DNA of 64,000 nucleotides. Origin: Sphingomonas_B tabacisoli (GTDB lineage Bacteria; Pseudomonadota; Alphaproteobacteria; Sphingomonadales; Sphingomonadaceae). Position 1 is the first letter of the stretch; each line of letters opens with the position of its first letter. A model generated the notes under the pieces. That model was not told where the DNA came from. It saw only the letters and a program-made list of their open reading frames with translations, and searched no databases. Positions 16,628 through 24,819 of this stretch are shown here, piece after piece. The stretch spans positions 248,001-312,000 of the forward strand of contig NZ_JBHUDY010000001.1 in the NCBI RefSeq assembly GCF_042678385.1, read 5' to 3'. The position numbers and the translations under genes are program-made.

Positions 16628-17389
16628 CTATACGCCGCCGCTCTCCCAAGCGGAACCCGTGAGGATGCGGTTCCGCGCTTCGGCGGCAATGGCCTTGCGG
16701 TCGCCGACGGCGCCCGGCTCGAACGGCTCAAGGCAGTCGATCCGTACCGTGAACGTCCCCCGTCGCGTCAGCACGCGCCAGGCATTGTCGAGCGCCGGTT
16801 CGTCGTCGATCCAAGCGAGGTCGATCGCCGCGCCATAATCGAGCCGCAGCGGCTGAACGCGGATCGCGCGCGGCGGCGGCGAGACCACTTCCAGCAGCGA
16901 CGGCTTGAAGGGTAGAAGCTCGATCGCAGTGGTGCCTTCGGGGAAAATCGCAACCGGCTGGTGATGGGCAAGCGCGTCGCGCACGAGCTCTACCTGTTCA
17001 TGGACGCCGGCGCGATCGGCGCGATCGACATAGATCGTGTTGTTGAGGCCGGCCAGCCAGCCGACCAGCGGCCAGTCCCTGACGCCCGAGTTGGCGACGA
17101 AGGCCGTTCCCGTCGCACCCGCAATGATCGGAATGTCCAGCCAGCTCTGGTGGTTCGATACGAACAGCACATCGCGGGCAAGAGGCGTGCCGCGCACTTC
17201 GACCACGGCGCCGCAAATGCGCGCGACTTTCGCCAGAAACCTCTGCGGCCAATGCGACGGCAGCCGCACCGCGCGGGTCAGCAGGTGCAGGACGACGTAA
17301 GCGAGGCAGCCGAGCGCCAGCAGCAGCAGCCGCGACCAACCCCGGACCGGGGCGAGCGAGTCAGCTCTTGCGATCGATTGCGACGCCAT
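16628..17389 (-). CDS. plsC: 1-acyl-sn-glycerol-3-phosphate acyltransferase (PlsC family)
   Basis: Membrane-bound lysophosphatidic acid acyltransferase of phospholipid synthesis, 253 residues. An N-terminal hydrophobic helix (LLLLALGCLAYVVLHLL, about 20-36) precedes the catalytic HX4D motif FVSNHQSWLDIPII (about 75-88), and IFPEGTTAI (about 143-151) is the substrate-binding block. The start codon lies inside the end of fur (29-base overlap), and miaB begins seven bases after the stop, so fur-plsC-miaB-phoH is one transcript. Confidence 0.92.
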   Translation of the reverse strand: MASQSIARADSLAPVRGWSRLLLLALGCLAYVVLHLLTRAVRLPSHWPQRFLAKVARICGAVVEVRGTPLARDVLFVSNHQSWLDIPIIAGATGTAFVANSGVRDWPLVGWLAGLNNTIYVDRADRAGVHEQVELVRDALAHHQPVAIFPEGTTAIELLPFKPSLLEVVSPPPRAIRVQPLRLDYGAAIDLAWIDDEPALDNAWRVLTRRGTFTVRIDCLEPFEPGAVGDRKAIAAEARNRILTGSAWESGGV

Positions 17390-17783
17390 AGAGCTCCATG
17401 CGGTGATCGACGAGGCGGAAGCCCAGTTTCTCCGCGATCTGGCGCTGCAGCAGCTCGAGCTCGGGATCGACGAACTCGATCACGCGGCCGGTCTCGACAT
17501 CGATCAGGTGATCGTGATGCGCTTCGGGCGCCGCTTCGTAGCGGGCGCGGCCGTCGCCAAAATCATGGCGCTCGAGAATGCCCGCCTCTTCGAACAGACG
17601 AACGGTGCGATAGACGGTCGCAATGGAAATGCCCGGATCAATCGCCGAGGCGCGGGCGTGCACTCTTTCGACGTCGGGATGATCTTCGGATTCGGAGATG
17701 ACCTGCGCGATCACCTTGCGCTGGTCCGTGATCCGGAGCCCTTTTTCATGACAAAGCGCTTCGACGTCGATCTTGCGGTGCAT
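17361..17783 (-). CDS. fur: Ferric uptake regulator family repressor
   Basis: 140-residue metalloregulator: winged-helix DNA-binding domain (ALCHEKGLRITDQRKVIAQV, then ISIATVYRTVRLFEEAGI, about 47-64) and a dimerisation and metal domain with HHDHLIDVETGRVIEF (about 88-103). No C-terminal CxxC zinc pairs, as in many alphaproteobacterial Fur proteins. I choose ATG 17781-17783 (HRKIDVEALC); a GTG 12 codons upstream is less likely. In alphaproteobacteria such proteins may sense iron or manganese; which one cannot be decided here. Confidence 0.9.
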   Translation of the reverse strand: MHRKIDVEALCHEKGLRITDQRKVIAQVISESEDHPDVERVHARASAIDPGISIATVYRTVRLFEEAGILERHDFGDGRARYEAAPEAHHDHLIDVETGRVIEFVDPELELLQRQIAEKLGFRLVDHRMELYGVAIDRKS

Positions 17784-17845
17784 GAGGGCGATGTAGTGAG
17801 TTTGGGGCCCGCCCGCCACAGCAAAGCGGCAGGCGGGCTAAGGCC

Positions 17846-18262
17846 TTACCGCCCCCGGCGGCGCTTGGTGCCGAGGCCGATTTTCTTCGCAAGCGAGCGG
17901 CGCTGCTCGGCGTAATTCGGCGCGACCATCGGATAGTCGGCGGGAAGGTTCCACTTTGCCCGATACTGATCCGGGGTCATGTTATAGTGCGTCATCAGGT
18001 GACGCTTGAGCATCTTCAGCTTTTTGCCGTCTTCCAGGCAGACGATATAGTCGGGTTTCACCGATGCGCGGACCGAAACCTTCGGCTCCTGCTTGACCTC
18101 AGGCTGCGGAGCGGGGCCGCCGAGCGCAGTCAACGCATTGTGCACGTTCGAAATCAGGGTCGGCAGGTCGTTAACCGCGACGCTGTTGTTGCTGACATGC
18201 GCAGCGACAATGTCGGCGGTCAGCGTGATCAGCGTTTCCTTCATCTCGGATTGTTCGGCCAT
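17846..18262 (-). CDS. MucR/Ros-family transcriptional regulator
   Basis: 138-residue zinc-finger-like regulator typical of alphaproteobacteria. The conserved block YIVCLEDGKKLKMLKRHL (about 77-94) followed by THYNMTPDQYRAKWNLP is diagnostic; it has one Cys and the two His (RHLMTH) with Asp in place of the second Cys, as in MucR proteins. The C-terminus is basic (KKIGLGTKRRRGR). MucR proteins are H-NS-like silencers or activators of exopolysaccharide and cell-cycle genes. The AT-richer upstream gap 18263-18366 may hold its own binding site. Confidence 0.92.
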   Translation of the reverse strand: MAEQSEMKETLITLTADIVAAHVSNNSVAVNDLPTLISNVHNALTALGGPAPQPEVKQEPKVSVRASVKPDYIVCLEDGKKLKMLKRHLMTHYNMTPDQYRAKWNLPADYPMVAPNYAEQRRSLAKKIGLGTKRRRGR

Positions 18263-18366
18263 TGTTTCGAAAGCTTTCGTGTTTGGTTGCGACCATCATG
18301 TTGATGACCGAATAGTGCCATGTCTTTAAGATGACCTGAGTTCAAGCCGAAAATGACCGCGCGCCC

Positions 18367-18852
18367 TTAGATGACGCCAAGACGCCTTTTGAAAGTGAGC
18401 GCATCGAACACTTTGCCCGACCGGCCCCGATAATAGCCGCGACGGGTTCCGACCTGCACGAAACCCGCCTCGCGATAGAGCTCGATCGCCGGATTGCCGG
18501 AGCGGACCTCCAGATGGAGCTGACCCACGCTTTCCGCCTGCGCGTCTTCCATCGCCTGGCTAAGCAGGGCGCGGCCCACGCCTTGCCGGCGATAGCGATT
18601 GCGCACGGCGATGAGCAGCAACTCGGCCTCGTCGGCGATCGTTCGGAGCAGAGCAAAGCCGGCGGGGTCCTCGTCGGCACGCGCGATCAGCAGCCAGGTT
18701 CCGGGCAGGCCGAGGATGCCGGCGCACTGTGCCTCGGTCCAGGCCTCGCCATATTCGGGGTCGAACGCGTCGCCCATCGCGACCATCACGTCCGGCAGAT
18801 CGGCCATGCCGCCCGATTCGATGCGGAAGGCGAGATCGGCTGCCAAGGTCAT
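18367..18852 (-). CDS. rimI: RimI-like GNAT N-acetyltransferase
   Basis: 161-residue GNAT protein, by position and sequence the ribosomal protein S18 alanine N-acetyltransferase RimI or a close relative. Motif A is LLLIAVRNRYRRQGVGRALL (about 80-99), and LEVRSGNPAIELYREAGF (about 113-130) is the C-terminal GNAT signature; RRGYYRG follows. ATG 18850-18852 overlaps the tsaB stop in ATGA, the common tsaB-rimI pairing. Confidence 0.88.
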   Translation of the reverse strand: MTLAADLAFRIESGGMADLPDVMVAMGDAFDPEYGEAWTEAQCAGILGLPGTWLLIARADEDPAGFALLRTIADEAELLLIAVRNRYRRQGVGRALLSQAMEDAQAESVGQLHLEVRSGNPAIELYREAGFVQVGTRRGYYRGRSGKVFDALTFKRRLGVI

Positions 18853-19463
18853 GCAGGCAGGCGCGCGTCCGGCGCGCGGCCATAGATCGGGCTGGGAGAA
18901 AGAGCTGTGAGAGCCGGCGGCAGCAAGGCGGTGTTTCGCGCGTCGGGATGAACGGCGATCGCCCGCCCGGGCGCCCCTGCCGCGCGCATCGCTTCGGCGC
19001 CCGATCCGGCAATCGGGTCCTGGCCGCAAAAGGCAGCCGCATCCTCCGGCTTCAGGGACGCCAGCGGCGTGATCGCAACCACTCCCTCTCCAAATCGCTG
19101 GACGAAATACTCGCCATGTCCGCCGACGATTGCAACGGTAAGCGTTGGGGGGGCGTCGGGTTCCGCAAAAGCAGTCGCAGCGATCAGCGCCAGTGACGAA
19201 TAACCGGATACTCGCGCGCCCCAGGCAAGGCCGAAGGCGCGGGCAGCGGCGAGCCCGACTCGAACGCCGGTGAAGCTGCCGGGGCCGCAATCGACGAGAA
19301 TAAGCTCCGCCCGTCCGCGTTCTGGCATCTCCGCGATCATCGGGATCAGCCGCTCCGCATGGCCGCGGCCGACCAGCTCATGACGGTGGGCGACGAGGTT
19401 TCCGTCCTCGAACAGCGCAACCGAGCAGGCTTCGGCCGCCGTTTCGATCGCGAGCGTTCTCAA
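18849..19463 (-). CDS. tsaB: tRNA threonylcarbamoyladenosine biosynthesis protein TsaB
   Basis: Non-catalytic partner of TsaD in t6A37 formation. 204 residues of the ASKHA fold: RTLAIETAAEACSVALFEDG at the start, LILVDCGPGSFTGVRVGLAA (about 56-75) and SSLALIAATAF. The start codon is TTG (19461-19463) with only a weak AGG upstream. The C-terminal half is divergent, as usual for TsaB. Coupled to rimI. Confidence 0.9.
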   Translation of the reverse strand: MRTLAIETAAEACSVALFEDGNLVAHRHELVGRGHAERLIPMIAEMPERGRAELILVDCGPGSFTGVRVGLAAARAFGLAWGARVSGYSSLALIAATAFAEPDAPPTLTVAIVGGHGEYFVQRFGEGVVAITPLASLKPEDAAAFCGQDPIAGSGAEAMRAAGAPGRAIAVHPDARNTALLPPALTALSPSPIYGRAPDARLPA

Positions 19464-19475
19464 AGGCCAGGAAAC

Positions 19476-20066
19476 CTACAGAACCTTGTTAAACCGCTCG
19501 AAAGCGGGCCGCGGTAAACGACCGAAGATGGTCGACGGGTCGCCATAACCGAGCGTCGAGATAAAGTTCGACTTCACGTTGGTGCCGGCGAAGAACAGCG
19601 CATCCACTTTGGCGTTGTCGAAGCCCGACATCGGCCCGGTATCGAGCCCCAGCGCGCGCGCCGCAAAGATGAAATAGGCGCCCTGCAGCGAGCTGTTGCG
19701 AAGCGCATGGGTCTTACGGACTTCGGCGTCGGGAAACCAGTTTTTGGCGGTCTGGTCGTGGGGGAACAGCTCTGGCAGATGTTCGTGGAAATCCACGTCC
19801 ATGCCGATGATCACCGTCGCCGGGGCCTTCACGATCTTGGCGGCGTTCTTCTCCGACGCGCAGGAGGCGATCTTCGCCTTGGCGTCCTCGCTCACGCACC
19901 ACACCAGCCGCGCGGGAAGCATGTTGGCCGAGGTCGGCCCCATCTTCATCAGGTCCCAGATCTGGCGGAGCTGGTCTTCGGTGACGGGCTTGTCGAGATA
20001 GCCGTTATAAGTGCGGGCCGTGCGGAAAAGCTGATCCAGCGCGGTATCCGGCAGTGAGTCGGCCAC
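19476..20066 (-). CDS. Nitroreductase-family protein (HadB/RutE-like, malonic semialdehyde reductase)
   Basis: FMN-dependent NAD(P)H oxidoreductase, 196 residues, of the RutE/HadB subfamily: RTYNGYLDKPVTEDQLRQIW (about 17-36), MGPTSANMLPARLVW (about 42-56), FDNAKVDALFF and the ending LGYGDPSTIFGRLPRPAFER. In pyrimidine degradation RutE reduces malonic semialdehyde, but no other rut gene is here, so the substrate is open. The start is GTG 20064-20066 behind GGGGA. It precedes tsaB by 12 bases. Confidence 0.85.
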   Translation of the reverse strand: MADSLPDTALDQLFRTARTYNGYLDKPVTEDQLRQIWDLMKMGPTSANMLPARLVWCVSEDAKAKIASCASEKNAAKIVKAPATVIIGMDVDFHEHLPELFPHDQTAKNWFPDAEVRKTHALRNSSLQGAYFIFAARALGLDTGPMSGFDNAKVDALFFAGTNVKSNFISTLGYGDPSTIFGRLPRPAFERFNKVL

Positions 20067-20092
20067 GAAACATCCCCTTGATTGCGGTGCGG

Positions 20093-20662
20093 TCAGACGG
20101 CCTGAACGTTCGTCACTTCGGGCACATAATATTTAAGCAACTGCTCGATGCCCTGCTTGAGCGTCGCGGTCGAAGAGGGGCAGCCGGAACAGGCGCCCTG
20201 CATCTTCAGATAGACCGTGCCGCGCTGAAAGCCGCGATAGACGATGTCGCCGCCATCATTCGCGACTGCGGGCCGCACGCGGGTGTCGATCAGTTCCTTG
20301 ATCTGGCTGACGATGTCGGCGTCCTCGGGATCGTCGGTCGCGATCTCATCGTCGATCTGGATGCCCGCGGCGGAACCCGCGCGGAACAGCGGCATGTCGC
20401 CCGAGAAATGGTCGAGCAGCACGCTCAATACGTCAGGTTTCAGGTCGCGCCATTCCGAGCCGGGTGCGGCAGTGACCGATACGAAGTCGGAGCCGAAGAA
20501 CACGCCTTCGACATCGCCCAGGTTGAACAGGGCTTCCGCGAGCGGCGAGGCTTCCGCCTCCTCGGGCGTCGCGAAGTCGCGCGTGCCGCCGGTCATCACC
20601 GGGCGGCCGGGCAGGAATTTGAGCGTCGCCGGATTGGGCGTCGTTTCGGTCTCGATCAGCAT
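20093..20662 (-). CDS. NifU-family Fe-S scaffold/carrier protein (NfuA-like)
   Basis: 189 residues: N-terminal Nfu_N domain (IETETTPNPATLKFLPGR at the start; LFNLGDVEGVFFGSDFVSV about 45-63) and C-terminal NifU domain with CSGC (KMQGACSGCPSSTATL, about 152-167) that binds a 4Fe-4S cluster between two monomers. Delivers clusters to apoproteins, here plausibly including MiaB and IspH encoded nearby. 26 bases before the nitroreductase start; same strand. Confidence 0.92.
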   Translation of the reverse strand: MLIETETTPNPATLKFLPGRPVMTGGTRDFATPEEAEASPLAEALFNLGDVEGVFFGSDFVSVTAAPGSEWRDLKPDVLSVLLDHFSGDMPLFRAGSAAGIQIDDEIATDDPEDADIVSQIKELIDTRVRPAVANDGGDIVYRGFQRGTVYLKMQGACSGCPSSTATLKQGIEQLLKYYVPEVTNVQAV

Positions 20663-20707
20663 GGGCGCTCATGTGGGCCGAACGCCCATGCCGATCAAGG
20701 CCGCAAC

Positions 20708-21745
20708 TCAGAACAGCGATCCGCCGCCGAGCAGTGACGGCAGCAGCGTCGAGGCGAGATCGCCCATGCCGCCGAAGGAAGTGTCGGACGAATAGGGCGC
20801 GTAGCTCGCCAGTTGCAGCGGATAGACGTCGGGCGCGCCATAGCCGCCATAGTAGCTGTCATATCCGCCAAGCCCCGCCAAGCCGAGGCTGCCCAAGCCG
20901 CTGCCCAGCCCCAGATTGCTGCCGGTCAGGCTCTGCATCAGCACCGGGAGCAACAGGCCCAGCATGCTGTTGCCGCTGCCGCCACCGAACAGGCCCGCAT
21001 AGTCGCTGCGGTAGGCCGGATCGATCGGGCTGTAGCTGTAGGAGTCGTAGCTCGCAGGCCAGTAGCTCGAGGGCTGATAATAATAGTCGTCGTCGGGCTG
21101 ATGATAGCTCGCCTGCGAGTAATAGCTCTGGCTATAGCCGTAGTCGTCATAGGCCTGCGGCCGATAGGCAGAGCTCCACTGCGGCGCGCTGTAATAGGCA
21201 GGCGCGTAATAGCGGCCCGGCCGCGCATAGCGCTCCGCCGCGACATAGCGCGGTTCGGATCGGAAGCGCTCGCGATGTTCCCACTCGCGCGCATACCGGC
21301 GCTCTTCCTTCGCTTCGCGCTTCCAGGCCTTGCGAGCCCATTTGTCGTCATAGCGGACGACACGCGTCGGGGCGCCGTACCAGCCCTGACGCGCCCAGCC
21401 GCGGTCGCCGCGCGCTTCGCGCCAGCCGCGATTGCCTTCCCATCGACGTTCGCCGCCCCATTGGCGTTCGGCCTGTTTCCAACCGTGGCCGCGGCCGCCC
21501 TCGTCGCCGCCGCGTGCCCAGCCGCTCTGTTTCCAGCTGCCACCGTTGCCGCGGCCCTCATCTCCGCCGCCATGCTTCCAGCCGCCATTGCCATGGCCTT
21601 GGTCGCCACCGCCGCCTTCGTGTTTCCAGCCACCGCCGCCATGGCCACCGCCATCGCCGCCGCCATGACCGTGACCACCCTTGTCCGCAAAGGCCGGCGA
21701 AGCCGCAGTCGCGGCGAGCAGCAGGCCGATCAGAGCCTTACGCAT
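20708..21745 (-). CDS. Secreted low-complexity Gly/His/Trp- then Tyr-rich protein
   Basis: 345 residues, family not recognised. After a signal peptide (ALIGLLLAATAASPAFA) there are three zones: residues about 20-110 rich in Gly, His and Trp with a recurring GGWKHxGGG / GSWKQ unit; about 110-170 strongly basic with Arg and Trp; about 170-260 rich in Tyr and Ser (YSQSYYSQASYHQ). The last 90 residues are Gly/Leu-rich (LGLGSGLGSLGLAGLGG). This resembles extracellular adhesive or matrix proteins rather than an enzyme. Single gene, SD GGAGGAG before the ATG at 21743-21745. Confidence 0.7.
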   Translation of the reverse strand: MRKALIGLLLAATAASPAFADKGGHGHGGGDGGGHGGGGWKHEGGGGDQGHGNGGWKHGGGDEGRGNGGSWKQSGWARGGDEGGRGHGWKQAERQWGGERRWEGNRGWREARGDRGWARQGWYGAPTRVVRYDDKWARKAWKREAKEERRYAREWEHRERFRSEPRYVAAERYARPGRYYAPAYYSAPQWSSAYRPQAYDDYGYSQSYYSQASYHQPDDDYYYQPSSYWPASYDSYSYSPIDPAYRSDYAGLFGGGSGNSMLGLLLPVLMQSLTGSNLGLGSGLGSLGLAGLGGYDSYYGGYGAPDVYPLQLASYAPYSSDTSFGGMGDLASTLLPSLLGGGSLF

Positions 21746-21844
21746 GAGTCTCCTCCTGTCCGCGCCCCGTGCTCGAAACGCCGGAAGCTAGGAGAAGTGT
21801 CGTGAGTCGGTGCTGAACCGGCCGTTCAGCCGAGGTTTAGGGGC

Positions 21845-22366
21845 TCAGCTTTCCGGTTGGATGTTCGGCGGACCGAGATGCTGAAGGAAGTCGGGCTTGC
21901 CGAGCGCGACGCCCGCCGCGCGTAGGATCGCGTAGGCGGTCGTCACATGAAAGAAGAAGTTCGGCAGCGCAAAGCTGGTCAGATAATCCTGGCCGGTGAA
22001 GCGATAGCCCATGCCGTTCGGGAACTTCAGCTCGACCGTCCGGCCCGCGCTGTCGGTAAAGGCGGACGGATCGACGCTCTTCACGAACGCGATCGTCTTG
22101 TCGCACCGTTCCCGCAGCTCGGCGAAGCTGGTTTCCGTGTCGGGCATCGACGGCGCGTCGATGCCGACCAGCCGCGCGATGCCGTTCTTCGCGGAATCGG
22201 AGGCCATCTGATACTGCGCGGGCAGCGGGCGCATGTCGGGCGCCAGCCGCGCCTCCAGCAACTCCGCTTCCAGCTTCTCGGCTGCCGCCTTGTCGAGCCA
22301 GGCGCGCATGTCGGTGAGCGCGTTCGTGAACAGCGGGACCGACGCTTCATAGATACCGAACGACGT
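21845..22366 (-). CDS. DUF1993-family protein with probable ACG start
   Basis: 173 residues if read from ACG 22364-22366. The family normally starts with a segment like (M)xxxIYEASVPLFxxxL; here SFGIYEASVPLFTNALTD precedes the first in-frame ATG (22309), and no ATG, GTG or TTG lies upstream in frame. GGGAGAG sits at the right distance before the ACG. So either ACG is used, or an ATG was mutated or misread. Later motifs: FTGQDYLTSFALPNFFFH (about 132-149). Function unknown; the fold resembles DinB-like four-helix bundles. Confidence 0.7.
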   Translation of the reverse strand, partial: TSFGIYEASVPLFTNALTDMRAWLDKAAAEKLEAELLEARLAPDMRPLPAQYQMASDSAKNGIARLVGIDAPSMPDTETSFAELRERCDKTIAFVKSVDPSAFTDSAGRTVELKFPNGMGYRFTGQDYLTSFALPNFFFHVTTAYAILRAAGVALGKPDFLQHLGPPNIQPES

Positions 22367-22379
22367 TCGACTCTCCCGT

Positions 22380-23675
22380 TTATCTTGCTTCTTTGCTCAG
22401 CCGCGTCATCAGGATCGCCGCCCGCTTGGCCTGGCGGCGGATGGAATCGAGGTTCACTGTCTCGCCCGGCGCATGATCGCCATCGCTGTCGGTGCCGAGC
22501 CCGACCAGCCCGCTCACGTCCTTGGCGACGAAAGCGATGTCGCCGGCGCCGCGCTTCAAGGGATCGAGCTCGGGCATGGCTTTCAAGCCCAGATCGGCGT
22601 TGACCGCGTTCAGCCGCTTCAGCAGCGCGCGGTTGCCTTCGGTGGGCGCCATCGCCGGATAGCCGGGATCGAAGCTGATCTCGGCCTTCGCGCCCGGATA
22701 GGCGCGCGCGACGATCGCCTGCATCTTGCTCTGCACGCGCGCGGTCTGCTCATCGGAGAGTGTCCGCATGTCGCCGCGCACCAATGTGATCGCGGGGATG
22801 ATGTTGGTCTTGCCCGCTGCCGTGCCCCGGATTTGCCCCGCATCGAGCTCCGCCTGGGTGCCGCCGACGATCAGCCCGACATTGTAGGTCAGGTTGGGCT
22901 CGCGCAGCTCGTCGCGAAAGGCGGAGACGATGCGGCTGGCGGCGTAGATCGCGCCCTCGCCGGCATTGGCGGTGAAGATTCCGCTCGAATGGCCGCTCTT
23001 CGCCGTCACCTTCAGCGTCCAGCTCGTCGAGCTGCGCCGCGCGATCGAGCCCCAGTCCTGGCCGTCGATCACCGACAGGCCTTCGAAATCGAGCGCGGCG
23101 TCGGCGCGCTTGCCGGCGGCGATCAGGTCGCGGCGGGAAATGGTGTGCGGATCGCCCGAATCCTCTTCGTCGCCGGTCAGCACGATTTCGATGTCGGCGT
23201 CCTTCAGCGTGCCCGCCGCCTGCATCGCGCGCAGTGCCGCGACGATCACCACCATGCCGCCCTTGTCGTCGCCGGCGCCCGGCCCTTCCGCGCGCTCGCC
23301 CTTGCGCACGAAGCGCTGGAACGGCGAATCCTTCTCGAACACCGTGTCGAGATGGCCGATCAGCAGCATCCGCTTGCCGCGGCCATTGCCCTTGTGGACC
23401 GCGACGATGTGGCCGGCGCGCTTGACCTCGGCCATGGGGATCCAGCTCACCTGAAAGCCGAGCGGCTCCAGTTCGGCGCGCATCATCTCGCCGACCCTGG
23501 TCACGCCTTCGATATTGAGCGAGCCCGAGTTCTGGTTGACCAGCTTTTCGAGCAGGCCGACCGACCGCTCATATTCGGCGTCGACCGTCGCCGTCATCTT
23601 TTTCTCGGCCGGACTGAGGGCGGCAAAGGCGGGCGAGGCGGCGGCAAGCAGCAGGCCGGCAAGCAAGGTTTTCAA
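22380..23675 (-). CDS. Secreted M20-family zinc carboxypeptidase (CPG2-like)
   Basis: 431 residues with signal peptide (KTLLAGLLLAAASPAFA), predicted periplasmic di-zinc peptidase. Metal and catalytic residues: LLIGHLDTVF (His-Asp, about 105), GAGDDKGGMVV (about 140) and LTGDEEDSGDP (Glu-Glu, about 174). A dimerisation domain (KSGHSSGIFTANAGEGAI) follows. The start is TTG 23673-23675, eight bases after GAGAG. Divergent from the TPR-like gene across 103 bases; DUF1993 follows 13 bases downstream. Substrate probably a peptide or acylated amino acid. Confidence 0.88.
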   Translation of the reverse strand: MKTLLAGLLLAAASPAFAALSPAEKKMTATVDAEYERSVGLLEKLVNQNSGSLNIEGVTRVGEMMRAELEPLGFQVSWIPMAEVKRAGHIVAVHKGNGRGKRMLLIGHLDTVFEKDSPFQRFVRKGERAEGPGAGDDKGGMVVIVAALRAMQAAGTLKDADIEIVLTGDEEDSGDPHTISRRDLIAAGKRADAALDFEGLSVIDGQDWGSIARRSSTSWTLKVTAKSGHSSGIFTANAGEGAIYAASRIVSAFRDELREPNLTYNVGLIVGGTQAELDAGQIRGTAAGKTNIIPAITLVRGDMRTLSDEQTARVQSKMQAIVARAYPGAKAEISFDPGYPAMAPTEGNRALLKRLNAVNADLGLKAMPELDPLKRGAGDIAFVAKDVSGLVGLGTDSDGDHAPGETVNLDSIRRQAKRAAILMTRLSKEAR

Positions 23676-23778
23676 AGGGCTATCTCTCAACTGGGTTCGC
23701 GGCCCGTTTGCAGGAGCGCTCCTGGATCGACAAGCCCTGCCGCCAACCCTAACGGTTGCGTCGAAAGGGGAGGCGCGC

Positions 23779-24600
23779 ATGCGCAAATTGGTCCTTGGCG
23801 TCGCCTTGCTGGTGCTGTCACAGCCGGCGGCTGCCGCTCGGCCACAGGATGACGCGCGGCAGATCGCGGCGGTTTGGACGGACGAGCAACGGGCCGCGTT
23901 CGATGCCGAGCAGCGCGGGGACGCTGCAGCCGCGCTTGCCGCTGCGGCCCGGCTGGAGGCGTTGGCAGCATCCTCGCGTCCGCGAGGACCGGCCTATGTC
24001 CAGGCTTTGCTGTCGACCGCGTGGCAGGTGCGGTCGCAATTCTCGACGCCGGCAGAGCTGCTCGCCCGCCCGGAGCCGACCTCGGACCAGCTTGCCGTGC
24101 ACGCATTGTGGCGCGCGCTCAGGATCGAGGCGATGGCGCGGGGCGGCGAGACCGGGCAGGCCCACGACGAGCTGTTGCTGATGCGCAAGGAAGCGTTGCG
24201 CGACAAGCTGGCGGACAGCGACCTCCCGCTGCTCCGCATCGCCGAGCATGTCGCCGTCGCCCGGATCGAGTTGGCGAACAGGAATTACCGCGGGGCCGCG
24301 CAGCGCTTTTCGCGCGCGGCGGAGATAGAAGCGAAAGTCGGCGCCAGCGAGCCGCCCGTGTGGCACCAGCCTTTGGATTCTTCGCTAGGCGCCGCGCTGT
24401 TGAAGGCCGGCGACGCACGCCCGGCTTTAGAGGCGTTAACTCGTGCACTCGCGCGCCGGCCCGACAATGTGTGGGCGCTCTGGGGTCGCGGCCAGGCTCA
24501 AAAGGCGTCGGGCAATGTCGCCGGTGCTGACGCGAGCATGAGGGAAGTCGACAAGCGTTGGAGCGGCGACCGGAAATGGCTGACGCTCGACCGGCTTTGA
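23779..24600 (+). CDS. Secreted TPR-like protein, 273 aa
   Basis: No named family. Signal peptide RKLVLGVALLVLSQPAAA, then helical repeats rich in Ala and Arg: AVARIELANRNYRGAAQRFSR (about 165) and ALLKAGDARPALEALTRALA followed by PDNVWALWGRGQAQKASGN are typical TPR units. Likely a periplasmic scaffold. The ATG at 23779 has AAGGGGAGG upstream. The downstream gap of 219 bases contains no gene. Confidence 0.72.
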   Translation: MRKLVLGVALLVLSQPAAAARPQDDARQIAAVWTDEQRAAFDAEQRGDAAAALAAAARLEALAASSRPRGPAYVQALLSTAWQVRSQFSTPAELLARPEPTSDQLAVHALWRALRIEAMARGGETGQAHDELLLMRKEALRDKLADSDLPLLRIAEHVAVARIELANRNYRGAAQRFSRAAEIEAKVGASEPPVWHQPLDSSLGAALLKAGDARPALEALTRALARRPDNVWALWGRGQAQKASGNVAGADASMREVDKRWSGDRKWLTLDRL

Positions 24601-24819
24601 CGTCCGCCTTGCTTCCGCCGCATTCCATCGCCATATGGCCGCTGCGCACGGGGCTTGTCCCCGATGGTCCGGCAGCGTGAACAGCTCTCTAGAGCCCGGC
24701 CGCACCGCTTAGCGCTCCTGCCAACAGGCTTCCCTTTTCACGCGGGTTGTCAAACCAACCCCGCGTTTCCGCGGCCGCGCAAGGTGCGCGCCGTCGATCC
24801 GCATCTTTGCGAGTAATTC

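Noticed and set aside
14347..16662. Long open frame (771 codons) on the plus strand
   Set aside because: It is antisense to phoH and miaB, which have full motif sets; the frame has no domain character and reflects GC-rich codon bias.
24601..24819. Small gene upstream of the DEAD-box helicase
   Set aside because: Short frames here have no ribosome binding site or conserved character; treated as leader DNA.
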